Below, one piece after another: positions 1 through 5,220 of a DNA stretch of 5,220 bases. Made by a program: the position numbers and the translations under genes. A model generated the notes under the pieces. That model was not told the DNA's origin and ran no database searches. It saw only the letters and a list, made by a program, of their open reading frames with translations. Position 1 is the first letter of the stretch; each line of letters begins with the position of its first letter. Source of the DNA: Amphritea sp. (GTDB taxonomy: Bacteria; Pseudomonadota; Gammaproteobacteria; Pseudomonadales; Balneatricaceae); the NCBI GenBank assembly GCA_018067325.1, contig JAGPUU010000086.1, positions 1-5,220 on the forward strand. The letters run 5' to 3'.

Positions 1-351
1 AAACCCGGCGCAGTCATCATGGTTAATGACTATCCGTTGATACCTCCTGTGGTTTCAATCGGCCTGTTTGACTACCCCGAAGACCCACTCGGCCAGCTAG
101 CAAACAGTGCCGTTGAATTGCATCGTTTTAATGCTGGGGAAGCGGCAATCGAACTGGGCGACCGACGGCTGGTTAACTCTATCATGCTCGGGGCTATCGC
201 CGACCACCTACCTTTCCCTCCGGAAACGCTGGAAGAGGCATTGCTGAACCGTTTTCAACGCAAAGGAGAGTCGCTGGTAGAGCTTAATCGCCAAGCGTTT
301 GCGCTGGGACGTCAGGCATTCAACCAGGTTGATGAATTAGAAACGGTCTGA
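1..351 (+). CDS. iorB: Indolepyruvate ferredoxin oxidoreductase, beta subunit (C-terminal part, 5' end outside window)
   Basis: The frame is open from base 1, so this is the last 116 residues of a longer protein; the ATG at 19 is internal (it reads through as ...AVIMVNDYP). The segment matches the C-terminal half of the POR gamma-type catalytic domain: an ELG at visible residues 51-53, the NSIMLGA motif at 59-65, and a closing N-x-x-AFxxG at 96-103. IorB pairs with the thiamine-diphosphate subunit IorA to convert arylpyruvates to arylacyl-CoA with reduction of ferredoxin in the cytoplasm, usually in aromatic amino acid breakdown. IorA is not visible here; it would be expected further left. 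The gene is followed by an intrinsic terminator, so it ends its transcription unit. It could instead be the gamma domain of another 2-oxoacid:acceptor oxidoreductase, since the part of the protein that would separate these is missing. Confidence 0.75.
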   Translation, partial: KPGAVIMVNDYPLIPPVVSIGLFDYPEDPLGQLANSAVELHRFNAGEAAIELGDRRLVNSIMLGAIADHLPFPPETLEEALLNRFQRKGESLVELNRQAFALGRQAFNQVDELETV

Positions 352-378
352 ACTGGCAGATCGTTTCTGGATAAACAG

Positions 379-400
379 AAAGGTCGTTTCGGCCTTTTTT
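379..400 (+). terminator. Intrinsic (Rho-independent) terminator after iorB
   Basis: AAAGGTC (379-385) pairs with GGCCTTT (391-397) as a 7-bp stem with one G-T wobble and a 5-nt loop (GTTTC). The stem runs directly into six T residues ending at 400. It starts 27 bp after the iorB stop codon and separates iorB from the transporter gene that follows. Confidence 0.85.
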
Positions 401-411
401 CACCGTCCCCA

Positions 412-439
412 TTGCTTAAAAAAAACAGCGATTTACAAT
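412..439 (+). promoter_or_regulatory. Candidate sigma-70 promoter for the EamA transporter gene
   Basis: TTGCTT (412-417) as the -35 box and TACAAT (434-439, five of six matches to TATAAT) as the -10 box are separated by 16 bp, with an A-rich spacer. The predicted start near 446 would give a leader of about 28 nt. The site lies between the iorB terminator and the start codon, where a promoter is needed. The -35 match is only three of six. Confidence 0.4.
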
Positions 440-461
440 AGCCGCTCTTTTCCTGTCTTAT

Positions 462-465
462 GAGG
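462..465 (+). promoter_or_regulatory. Shine-Dalgarno site deciding the EamA start
   Basis: GAGG lies 8 nt before the ATG at 474 but only 5 nt before the in-frame TTG at 471. The spacing and the better codon favour ATG 474 over TTG 471. Confidence 0.6.
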
Positions 466-473
466 TTCCATTG

Positions 474-1406
474 ATGGAAACCCGAAATATCCGTGCAGAT
501 CTGACCCTACTCCTGGTCGCTGCAATCTGGGGGTTTGCCTTCGTTGCCCAGCGTCTGGGCATGGATTATCTAGGCCCGTTTGGATTTAACGGCAGCCGTT
601 TCCTGCTAGGTGCCGTTTCACTACTACCACTGCTGTTAATATTTCGCCCTAAACCTGGTTCAACCGAACCCAGAGCGATGCTACGGGGAAGTGTAACTGC
701 GGGTATCTTTCTATTTCTAGGCGCCTCTCTACAGCAGGCCGGTTTGCTTTGGACATCTGCAGGTAACGCCGGATTCATCACCGGACTCTACATCATTATA
801 GTGCCGCTAATGGGGCTACTACTGGGCCATGTCACCCGCCTCAATACCTGGCTCGGTGGCCTGTTTGCAGTAGTAGGATTATATTTTCTAACCGTAAACC
901 AGTCTGCCGGTGAAAGCTTCAGTATTAACACCGGTGACTTACTGGTATTGGGCAGCGCATTCTTCTGGGCCGCACACGTGATCGTTATCGGCAAGCTGGC
1001 CAGTCAGCTGGATAATCTTCGCTTGGCTATAATCCAATTTTTTATCTGCGCCCTCCTCAGTTTCATTGTCGCTATTGTGTTTGAACAAGATACGCTTTCA
1101 TTGGCCAATATAGCCCTGGCCTGGCAGCCAATTGCCTATGCGGGTCTGCTCTCTGTTGGCGTTGCATATACTCTACAGGTCGTAGCTCAGCGGGATTCAC
1201 CGGCATCCCATGCAGCGATCATCATGAGCCTGGAAGCGGTATTTGCCGCTATCGGCGGATGGTGGTTGTTGGCCGAAGATTTCAGCGATCGGGCTTTGAT
1301 AGGCTGCAGCCTAATGCTGGCGGGTATGATTTTGTCTCAGTTGAATCTTTTCCGTGGCAAAGAGTCATCGACAAATCAGGCTCAAATAACCGACAGCAAA
1401 ATATAA
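474..1406 (+). CDS. DMT-superfamily EamA-type transporter (10-TM permease)
   Basis: This is a 310-residue inner-membrane protein, the normal size for the drug/metabolite transporter (EamA) family. Two homologous EamA halves are visible, about residues 8-141 and 155-293, each expected to give five membrane helices. The first half carries the typical AAIWGFAFV opening (16-24) and an N-G-x-R motif near 39-42. The second ends in the characteristic SLEAVFAAIGGWWLLAE segment (252-268). The tail after residue 295 is short and polar. Members usually export or import amino acids, bases or small metabolites by proton coupling; the substrate cannot be read from sequence. ATG 474 is chosen over TTG 471 because of the GAGG at 462-465. 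The gene has its own probable promoter and an upstream terminator, so it appears monocistronic. Its last 25 bp overlap the convergent gene on the other strand. Confidence 0.9.
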   Translation: METRNIRADLTLLLVAAIWGFAFVAQRLGMDYLGPFGFNGSRFLLGAVSLLPLLLIFRPKPGSTEPRAMLRGSVTAGIFLFLGASLQQAGLLWTSAGNAGFITGLYIIIVPLMGLLLGHVTRLNTWLGGLFAVVGLYFLTVNQSAGESFSINTGDLLVLGSAFFWAAHVIVIGKLASQLDNLRLAIIQFFICALLSFIVAIVFEQDTLSLANIALAWQPIAYAGLLSVGVAYTLQVVAQRDSPASHAAIIMSLEAVFAAIGGWWLLAEDFSDRALIGCSLMLAGMILSQLNLFRGKESSTNQAQITDSKI

Positions 1407-2149
1407 CCGCCCAGTAACAGGAGGGCGGTAAAGAACACCTTTCTAAACAGCTGCTCTGATAAGTGGCTTCGAATGCGCTGCCCGATTAACATGCCAGCAA
1501 TCGCTGGAATTAAACCCAATGCAGAAAGCATCATCTGCCTTTCTGACAGCAGTTCATTGCCATTCAGACTCACACCCAGTGCCAGCGTCGACAGAGTAAA
1601 CAGTATACCCATTGCCTGAATTAACTGAGTGCGGTTAAAGCCTATTCCTTGCAGATACATAACACCCGGTACAGCAAAGGAACCTGTCATCCCGGTCAGC
1701 ATTCCGTTTACAGCACCACAAAGTGGTCCTGCCCAGCGCTGTTTATTCTCATCAATAATTAGCTTTAGACCGAGCAGACTTACTGCGGCATAACTGATCA
1801 ACACGGCGCCCAACAGGGAGGATAGTAAAGAAGTATCAATAAACAGAAGTGACATGCCTCCCAAGGGAACAAGAAGCGTTGCCGGTAAGAGAAATGCCCA
1901 ACACCGCCGAACAACAATACCGACTGCGCCCCCACTAAAGGCTTGCCAGAGATTGGTGCAAAAAGAGGGAATGAGTAAAAGGCCCATCGCCGTTGGCAGA
2001 TCTAAAACGACCGTAAGAATAGCCAGAGTCACCGTTGGCAACCCCATGCCCGTAATACCTTTAACCATTCCGGCCAGCATAAAGGTCAGGCTAATGGTTA
2101 AGAGCATCAGCGGGTCTATCGATAGCATCAGCGGGTCTGTTAATGGCAT
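1382..2149 (-). CDS. TauE/SafE family membrane protein (probable anion permease)
   Basis: This 255-residue hydrophobic protein has the internal duplication of the TauE/SafE (COG0730) family. The first repeat starts with AGMVKGITGMGLPTV (26-40), the family's G-x-x-K-G-x-x-G-x-G-x-P signature. The second has GAVNGMLTGMTGSFAVPGV (145-163). Around eight membrane helices are expected. Family members have been linked to export of sulfoacetate, sulfite or other organosulfur anions; the substrate here is unknown. The start is placed at ATG 2149 because AAGAGGA sits 7 nt upstream; the preceding TTG at 2152 is less likely. The N-terminus is odd: three in-frame 7-residue units (MPLTDPL, MLSIDPL, MLLTISL) encoded by 21-bp tandem repeats, so ATGs at 2128 and 2107 are alternative starts. 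It lies 60 bp downstream of the DUF58 gene on the same strand with no terminator visible between, so read-through from that operon is possible. Confidence 0.88.
   Translation of the reverse strand: MPLTDPLMLSIDPLMLLTISLTFMLAGMVKGITGMGLPTVTLAILTVVLDLPTAMGLLLIPSFCTNLWQAFSGGAVGIVVRRCWAFLLPATLLVPLGGMSLLFIDTSLLSSLLGAVLISYAAVSLLGLKLIIDENKQRWAGPLCGAVNGMLTGMTGSFAVPGVMYLQGIGFNRTQLIQAMGILFTLSTLALGVSLNGNELLSERQMMLSALGLIPAIAGMLIGQRIRSHLSEQLFRKVFFTALLLLGGYILLSVI
1406..1429. repeat. GC-rich inverted repeat at the convergent 3' ends (possible transcript-end hairpin)
   Basis: ACCGCCC (1406-1412) and GGGCGGT (1423-1429) are perfect 7-bp arms around a 10-nt loop. On the plus strand the stem begins at the last base of the EamA stop codon, where a terminator belongs, but it is followed by A-rich sequence with no T run. 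On the minus strand it is followed by TATATTTTG, more terminator-like, yet it lies inside the last codons of the TauE/SafE gene, upstream of that gene's stop. A canonical terminator is therefore not established on either strand. Confidence 0.4.
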
Positions 2150-2159
2150 CAACCGGTCC
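2097..2159 (-). repeat. Three 21-bp tandem repeats over the TauE/SafE translation start
   Basis: Units run 2159-2139, 2138-2118 and 2117-2097 on the minus strand. Units 2 and 3 share an exact 15-bp core, AGACCCGCTGATGCT. Unit 1 has GGACCGGTTGATGCC (11 of 15 matching) but shares the TTAAC tail with unit 3. The 21-bp period keeps the reading frame, and each unit carries an in-frame ATG preceded by a purine-started AGACC/GGACC block. Confidence 0.8.
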
Positions 2160-2163
2160 TCTT
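2157..2163 (-). promoter_or_regulatory. Shine-Dalgarno site deciding the TauE/SafE start
   Basis: AAGAGGA on the minus strand lies 7 nt before ATG 2149. The equivalent positions before the internal ATGs at 2128 and 2107 (AACAGAC and GATAGAC) are poorer matches, which supports 2149 as the main start. Confidence 0.6.
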
Positions 2164-2186
2164 ACAGCAACATCTGTCATCGAATG

Positions 2187-2214
2187 AGTATAAAGCCAAA
2201 TGCGTTTGTTTAAA
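2187..2214 (-). promoter_or_regulatory. Weak candidate promoter for the TauE/SafE gene
   Basis: On the minus strand TTTAAA (2214-2209, four of six matches to TTGACA) is followed after 16 bp by TATACT (2192-2187, five of six matches to TATAAT). It overlaps the DUF58 stop codon and would start transcription about 30 nt before ATG 2149. AT-rich gaps often give such matches by chance, so read-through from the DUF58 gene is an equal alternative. Confidence 0.3.
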
Positions 2215-3514
2215 GACGCCCAGAAGCCTTCACCGTGAAGTATTGATTTACCAGTGCCACCGGCAGCTGTTTTGCCAACAGATCCATTGTCAGAGCCCCC
2301 TGATGGCGTAACTGTTCATGGTGCTTGCTACGACTTTCCAGGTAATCTTGTACCCCATGAAAGCGCAGGGCTGAATCCAGGTCTGAAACCCGTGCCGCCT
2401 GGGCCTTATCCAACGCCTGCTCACGTAGATCGGCCACCACCACCAGGTGACGACGTGAGAGTAACCTCACTGCCGTTGCCAGATCATCACTGTCCTCATC
2501 CCGGGTATTAGTAACCAGTACGACCAACGCCCTGCGGCGTTGCAGTGGCATCAACTCGCGAGCTGCTTCAAGATAGTCTGCCGCCTCCAGAGTCGGTTCA
2601 ATATCATAAGTACCCGCGATCATCTGCCTTACTACAGTGCCCCCTTTGACCGGAGGAAACCAGCGCTGTACACCACCAAAGGTTTTAAAACCCACCGAGT
2701 CACCCTGCTCTGCTGCCACATAGGCCAGCAATAGCATCGCATTCAACGCCTGATCAAGATGCCCGCTATCGTCTTCCAGGTGGCGCATCCGCCGACCACA
2801 ATCCAACATAAAGAGAATCTGCTGGTCCCGTTCATCCTGATACTCACGGGAAATCAGTTTATGGTAGCGAGAGGTCGCTTTCCAATCGATTTGGCGTAGA
2901 GAGTCACCGCCCCGATACTCCCGCAACTGATGAAAATCACTACCTTCACCCCGGCGTAAACGCTGTTTGATACCCAGCTGACTCAGATGATGATCCGTTG
3001 CCAGCAAAGTGTACTGACTGACGGTTCTAAAATTAGGATAAACCTTCACCGTCTCAGGCAGAGAGAGATACTGCTTTCGCTGCCACAGGCCGAACGGCGA
3101 CACAGTTACCAGATCGACCCCCTTAAACTCACCATCACCACGTTGATTTGGGCGCAGTCGATAAGTCACTCGAGCAGTCCTATCAGCCGGAATAGTTAGT
3201 TGCGCAGGTAAACCTTCAACCGCATAATTCGATGGATGATGATCATGAAGGGTGAGCCATTGGGGTCTGTTACCAAAATTTGTAACCTGCAGTTTCACCT
3301 CACTCCATACCCCAACAGGAATACTACCTCGCAGCTCCCGCTTAATTTCGGGCACAGGCTCACGCCGTTGCAATAACAGATCAAGTAACAGCGCACCAAT
3401 CACTATTGCGACGATCAGATCACGCAATAGCGTCAGCGAAGGCCAGAATTGAGTCAGTAACGCCAGCAACAGAATCACTGTAGCTAACAACACTGCTCTG
3501 CGAGACGGGGTCAT
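2210..3514 (-). CDS. DUF58 domain protein, membrane-anchored, vWA-like (MoxR partner)
   Basis: This 434-residue protein begins with two membrane helices (about 6-25 and 31-49). A beta-rich, immunoglobulin-like region follows (about 65-160) with the family's YRLRPNQRGDGEF and SPFGLW blocks. The DUF58 signature then appears: GSDFHQLREYRGGDSLRQID ending at 210, then WKATSR (211-216), leading into a vWA-like fold from about 230. The vWA metal-site motif is degenerate: D238-x-G240-x-R242 in place of DxSxS. DUF58 proteins are almost always encoded next to MoxR ATPases and are thought to be their membrane adaptors or substrates, but the molecular task is not settled. Start ATG 3514 overlaps the MoxR stop codon as ATGA, with GGAGG 10 nt upstream. 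It is the last gene of the coupled trio; the TauE/SafE gene follows after 60 bp. Family assignment is firm, function is inference from context. Confidence 0.93.
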   Translation of the reverse strand: MTPSRRAVLLATVILLLALLTQFWPSLTLLRDLIVAIVIGALLLDLLLQRREPVPEIKRELRGSIPVGVWSEVKLQVTNFGNRPQWLTLHDHHPSNYAVEGLPAQLTIPADRTARVTYRLRPNQRGDGEFKGVDLVTVSPFGLWQRKQYLSLPETVKVYPNFRTVSQYTLLATDHHLSQLGIKQRLRRGEGSDFHQLREYRGGDSLRQIDWKATSRYHKLISREYQDERDQQILFMLDCGRRMRHLEDDSGHLDQALNAMLLLAYVAAEQGDSVGFKTFGGVQRWFPPVKGGTVVRQMIAGTYDIEPTLEAADYLEAARELMPLQRRRALVVLVTNTRDEDSDDLATAVRLLSRRHLVVVADLREQALDKAQAARVSDLDSALRFHGVQDYLESRSKHHEQLRHQGALTMDLLAKQLPVALVNQYFTVKASGRL

Positions 3515-4494
3515 ACCCGAGGCGCCTCCACATTACTAAGAATATCCTTTAACACATCATCCGGTTGATAGCCTTCAATCTCGAGATCTGCACTGAGCTT
3601 AATCCGATGACGCAACACCGCCGGAGCCACCGCTTTAATATCATCCGGGGTAACAAAACGACGACCCGACAAAACCGCATTAGCGCGGCCTGCCCGTAGC
3701 AGAGAGATACTTCCCCGCGGACCACTGCCAGCGTCAATGCCACTCCAATCACGGGTCGCTCTGACTATGTTTACCGCATAAGCGATAATCTGCTCATCCA
3801 CTTCCAGTTTAGAGGTATAGCGCTGCAGACTAAGAATTTCTTCAGGTTGCAGCACCTCTTTGACTGCGGAGACATCCAGCTTATCCGCCACCGCATCACA
3901 AGTAATCTGCTGCACCATCTGCAACTCTTCATCCATATCCGGATAATCGATAAAAACTTTCAGAAGAAAACGGTCCAACTGAGCCTGCGGCAACGGATAG
4001 GTGCCTTCCTGTTCAATTGAATTTTGCGTTGCCAGCACCAGAAACGGCAGGTTCAGTTCAAATGACTGCCCTTCAATAGTCACCTGTTGCTCCTGCATCA
4101 CTTCTAACATTGCCGACTGGGTCTTAGCGGGTGCCCGGTTGATTTCATCGGCCAGCAGGAAGTTACAAAAAACGGGGCCTTTACGTACCCGGAAGGAGTC
4201 AGATTTTCGGTCAAACATAATATGACCACTAATATCACTGGGCATCAGGTCAGGGGTAAACTGAACTCGATTAAACACACCGCCCACGGCAGCGGCCAGA
4301 CTGCGTACCAGCAAGGTTTTACCCAATCCGGGCACACCTTCTACCAATACATGACCACCCGCCAGCAAGGCAATAGTGACATCCCGGATCACCTGTCGTT
4401 GGCCGATGACTGCCCGGCCGATCTCCTGCTCCAGCTGCCCGAGTTTGCGCAGCACCTTCTCTGACAGCTGATCCTGTCCCTGCGAATCGTTCAT
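3511..4494 (-). CDS. MoxR-family AAA+ ATPase
   Basis: At 327 residues this is a full-length MoxR ATPase, expected in the cytoplasm as a hexameric ring. Visible elements in order are: an opening IGRAVIGQRQVI (25-36); Walker A GVPGLGKT (53-60); the PSDISG block (85-90); Walker B LLADEINRAP (113-122) with catalytic acidic D116-E117; sensor 1 at T156-Q157-N158; the QLDRF motif with R175; and a sensor-2 region around GSGPRGS (256-262, R260), where the family more often has SPR. All residues needed for ATP hydrolysis appear present. MoxR proteins act as chaperone-like remodellers of vWA partners, as in methanol dehydrogenase maturation and stress responses; here the likely partner is the DUF58 product. 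The gene overlaps its neighbours by 4 bp at both ends (ATGA), placing it in the middle of a coupled operon. I give no symbol because the MoxR label covers many paralogues. Confidence 0.95.
   Translation of the reverse strand: MNDSQGQDQLSEKVLRKLGQLEQEIGRAVIGQRQVIRDVTIALLAGGHVLVEGVPGLGKTLLVRSLAAAVGGVFNRVQFTPDLMPSDISGHIMFDRKSDSFRVRKGPVFCNFLLADEINRAPAKTQSAMLEVMQEQQVTIEGQSFELNLPFLVLATQNSIEQEGTYPLPQAQLDRFLLKVFIDYPDMDEELQMVQQITCDAVADKLDVSAVKEVLQPEEILSLQRYTSKLEVDEQIIAYAVNIVRATRDWSGIDAGSGPRGSISLLRAGRANAVLSGRRFVTPDDIKAVAPAVLRHRIKLSADLEIEGYQPDDVLKDILSNVEAPRV
3525..3529 (-). promoter_or_regulatory. Shine-Dalgarno site for the DUF58 gene inside the MoxR 3' end
   Basis: GGAGG on the minus strand lies 10 nt before ATG 3514, slightly longer than optimal. 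It is part of the perfect palindrome GAGGCGCCTC (3519-3528). Together with the ATGA overlap it supports both re-initiation and direct initiation at the DUF58 start. Confidence 0.5.
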
Positions 4495-5220
4495 CTTAAT
4501 CCCCGCTGTTTTAACCCACTGGCCAGCTGCTGCAGTACCAGTGATGCTTTAATAAAATCCTGATCTTTATCGATCGAATGATAGAGACTGCGCTCAACTG
4601 CCTGCCCAGCCATACCGGTTTTTTCGCCAATCCACTCGGCCCGCTGACTGTTATTCATCGAGTTCAGGCCCGGATGGCGTTTACGCCAGGCTTGCTCAAG
4701 TGCCTGACGGTTGCTTTCAAACAAGCTGTAACCTTTATCGATGCGCCAGGCGTAATGTGCCGATGCATCAATGTGTTCCATTAGGTTACGCCGCTGCTGA
4801 TTCTGCAAGAAAAGTCGAGGACCGGTATAGAGAAATAATCGCCAGCCCATCAATATTAATAACAGGGCCAGAGCCGTCACCAGAAACGGCATCCGCTGCC
4901 ATAGCAACTGCGGTAGCGGTAACATATCAATACTGTATTGCAGCCAGACTTTACGACTATTACCTACGATCCGACTCAGCAGATAAGCATGATCCTGCTT
5001 ACCAATACGATCATTGGTAAACAGCTCTAAATCACTTAGCACCACCACAGAACCCAGACCTGAGTTAAATTTCAGATAATGATCGCCAAACTCGGAACCT
5101 ATCCGTTCTGTCGCCCAGTTATCCGTATCTACCAGGTAGCGATCTCTGCGAACAGAAGCCTTAAGCGCGTCAGTTTCACCTACGACGGATAATGAAATTT
5201 GCAGATAACCTGATTCTTCC
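4491..5220 (-). CDS. DUF4350 domain-containing membrane protein (C-terminal part, 5' end outside window)
   Basis: The minus-strand frame stays open to the right edge, giving 242 visible C-terminal residues; the GTG at 5048 is an internal Val codon, not a start. The visible part opens with the end of a soluble, probably periplasmic domain containing SVVVLSDLELFTNDRIGKQD (57-76), the V-x-x-x-S/T-D...F-x-N...IG-x-x-D/N pattern typical of DUF4350. One membrane helix follows at about 110-132. The rest is a charged, largely helical tail, probably cytoplasmic, where it could meet the MoxR ATPase. The first 57 visible residues are upstream of the GTG and continue the fold without a break. The gene ends in an ATGA overlap with the MoxR start, and GGGGA lies just upstream of that start. 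Biochemical function is unknown; the operon position suggests a membrane partner of the MoxR-DUF58 pair. A DUF4129 or similar membrane gene would be expected further upstream. Confidence 0.8.
   Translation of the reverse strand, partial: EESGYLQISLSVVGETDALKASVRRDRYLVDTDNWATERIGSEFGDHYLKFNSGLGSVVVLSDLELFTNDRIGKQDHAYLLSRIVGNSRKVWLQYSIDMLPLPQLLWQRMPFLVTALALLLILMGWRLFLYTGPRLFLQNQQRRNLMEHIDASAHYAWRIDKGYSLFESNRQALEQAWRKRHPGLNSMNNSQRAEWIGEKTGMAGQAVERSLYHSIDKDQDFIKASLVLQQLASGLKQRGLR

Noticed and set aside
19..21. ATG as the start of a 110-residue protein
   Set aside because: The frame is open to base 1 and the encoded segment is only the C-terminal half of the POR gamma-type domain, so the gene begins left of the window.
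1..1406. Functional pairing of iorB with the EamA transporter, such as export of an arylacetate product
   Set aside because: A strong terminator and a separate promoter lie between them, and the EamA substrate cannot be read from sequence; adjacency alone is too weak.
1854..2213. 119-codon plus-strand open frame opposite the TauE/SafE gene, with an ISGSIDSISGS-type repeat
   Set aside because: It lies antisense to a well-supported family member, and I noted no convincing ribosome-binding site before its first ATG. Its apparent peptide repeat is simply the 21-bp DNA repeat read in another frame.
3519..3528. Perfect 10-bp palindrome GAGGCGCCTC at the MoxR-DUF58 junction as an operator or hairpin
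   Set aside because: There is no loop, so it cannot form a stable hairpin, and it falls within codons. A single short palindrome is expected by chance; only its ribosome-binding core is annotated.
4700..5020. 106-codon plus-strand open frame opposite the DUF4350 gene
   Set aside because: It is fully antisense to a continuous recognised gene, its composition is unlike a real protein, and no initiation signal or domain is evident.
5046..5048. GTG as the start of a short 185-residue protein
   Set aside because: The same frame continues without a stop through 5219, and the upstream residues run straight into the conserved SVVVLSDLELF segment, so GTG is an internal codon of a truncated longer gene.

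Overview
The window looks like chromosomal DNA from a Gram-negative proteobacterium, most likely a gammaproteobacterium and possibly a marine one related to Oceanospirillaceae. The taxonomic guess is inference from gene content (an indolepyruvate oxidoreductase beta subunit, and a DUF4350-MoxR-DUF58 operon), moderate base composition and tight gene packing. I see no mobile element, tRNA, rRNA or CRISPR array.

Layout, left to right. Positions 1-351 (+) hold the 3' end of a 2-oxoacid:ferredoxin oxidoreductase gamma-type subunit, best read as iorB, closed by a clear intrinsic terminator (379-400). A candidate promoter follows, then a DMT/EamA-family transporter (474-1406, +). Its 3' end overlaps by 25 bp the 3' end of a convergent TauE/SafE-family membrane protein (1382-2149, -), and a GC-rich inverted repeat sits at this junction.

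From 2210 to the right edge, all on the minus strand, is a three-gene operon in the transcription order DUF4350 protein (5' end beyond the window), MoxR-family AAA+ ATPase, DUF58 protein. Both junctions are ATGA stop/start overlaps, which suggests translational coupling. The TauE/SafE gene lies 60 bp downstream on the same strand and may be co-transcribed or may use a weak promoter of its own.

How the genes may work together: the MoxR ATPase is probably a cytoplasmic chaperone-like AAA+ ring. The DUF58 protein (two N-terminal membrane helices, a beta-rich domain, and a vWA-like domain with a degenerate metal site) and the DUF4350 protein (one visible membrane helix and a cytoplasmic-type tail) are its likely membrane-bound partners. 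Such modules are widespread but their substrate is mostly unknown. The left-hand genes show no evident functional link to this operon.

The most distinctive local structure is a set of three 21-bp in-frame tandem repeats covering the ribosome-binding site and first codons of the TauE/SafE gene. I found no clear evidence of a wholly new system; the MoxR operon is the best candidate for under-described biology here.
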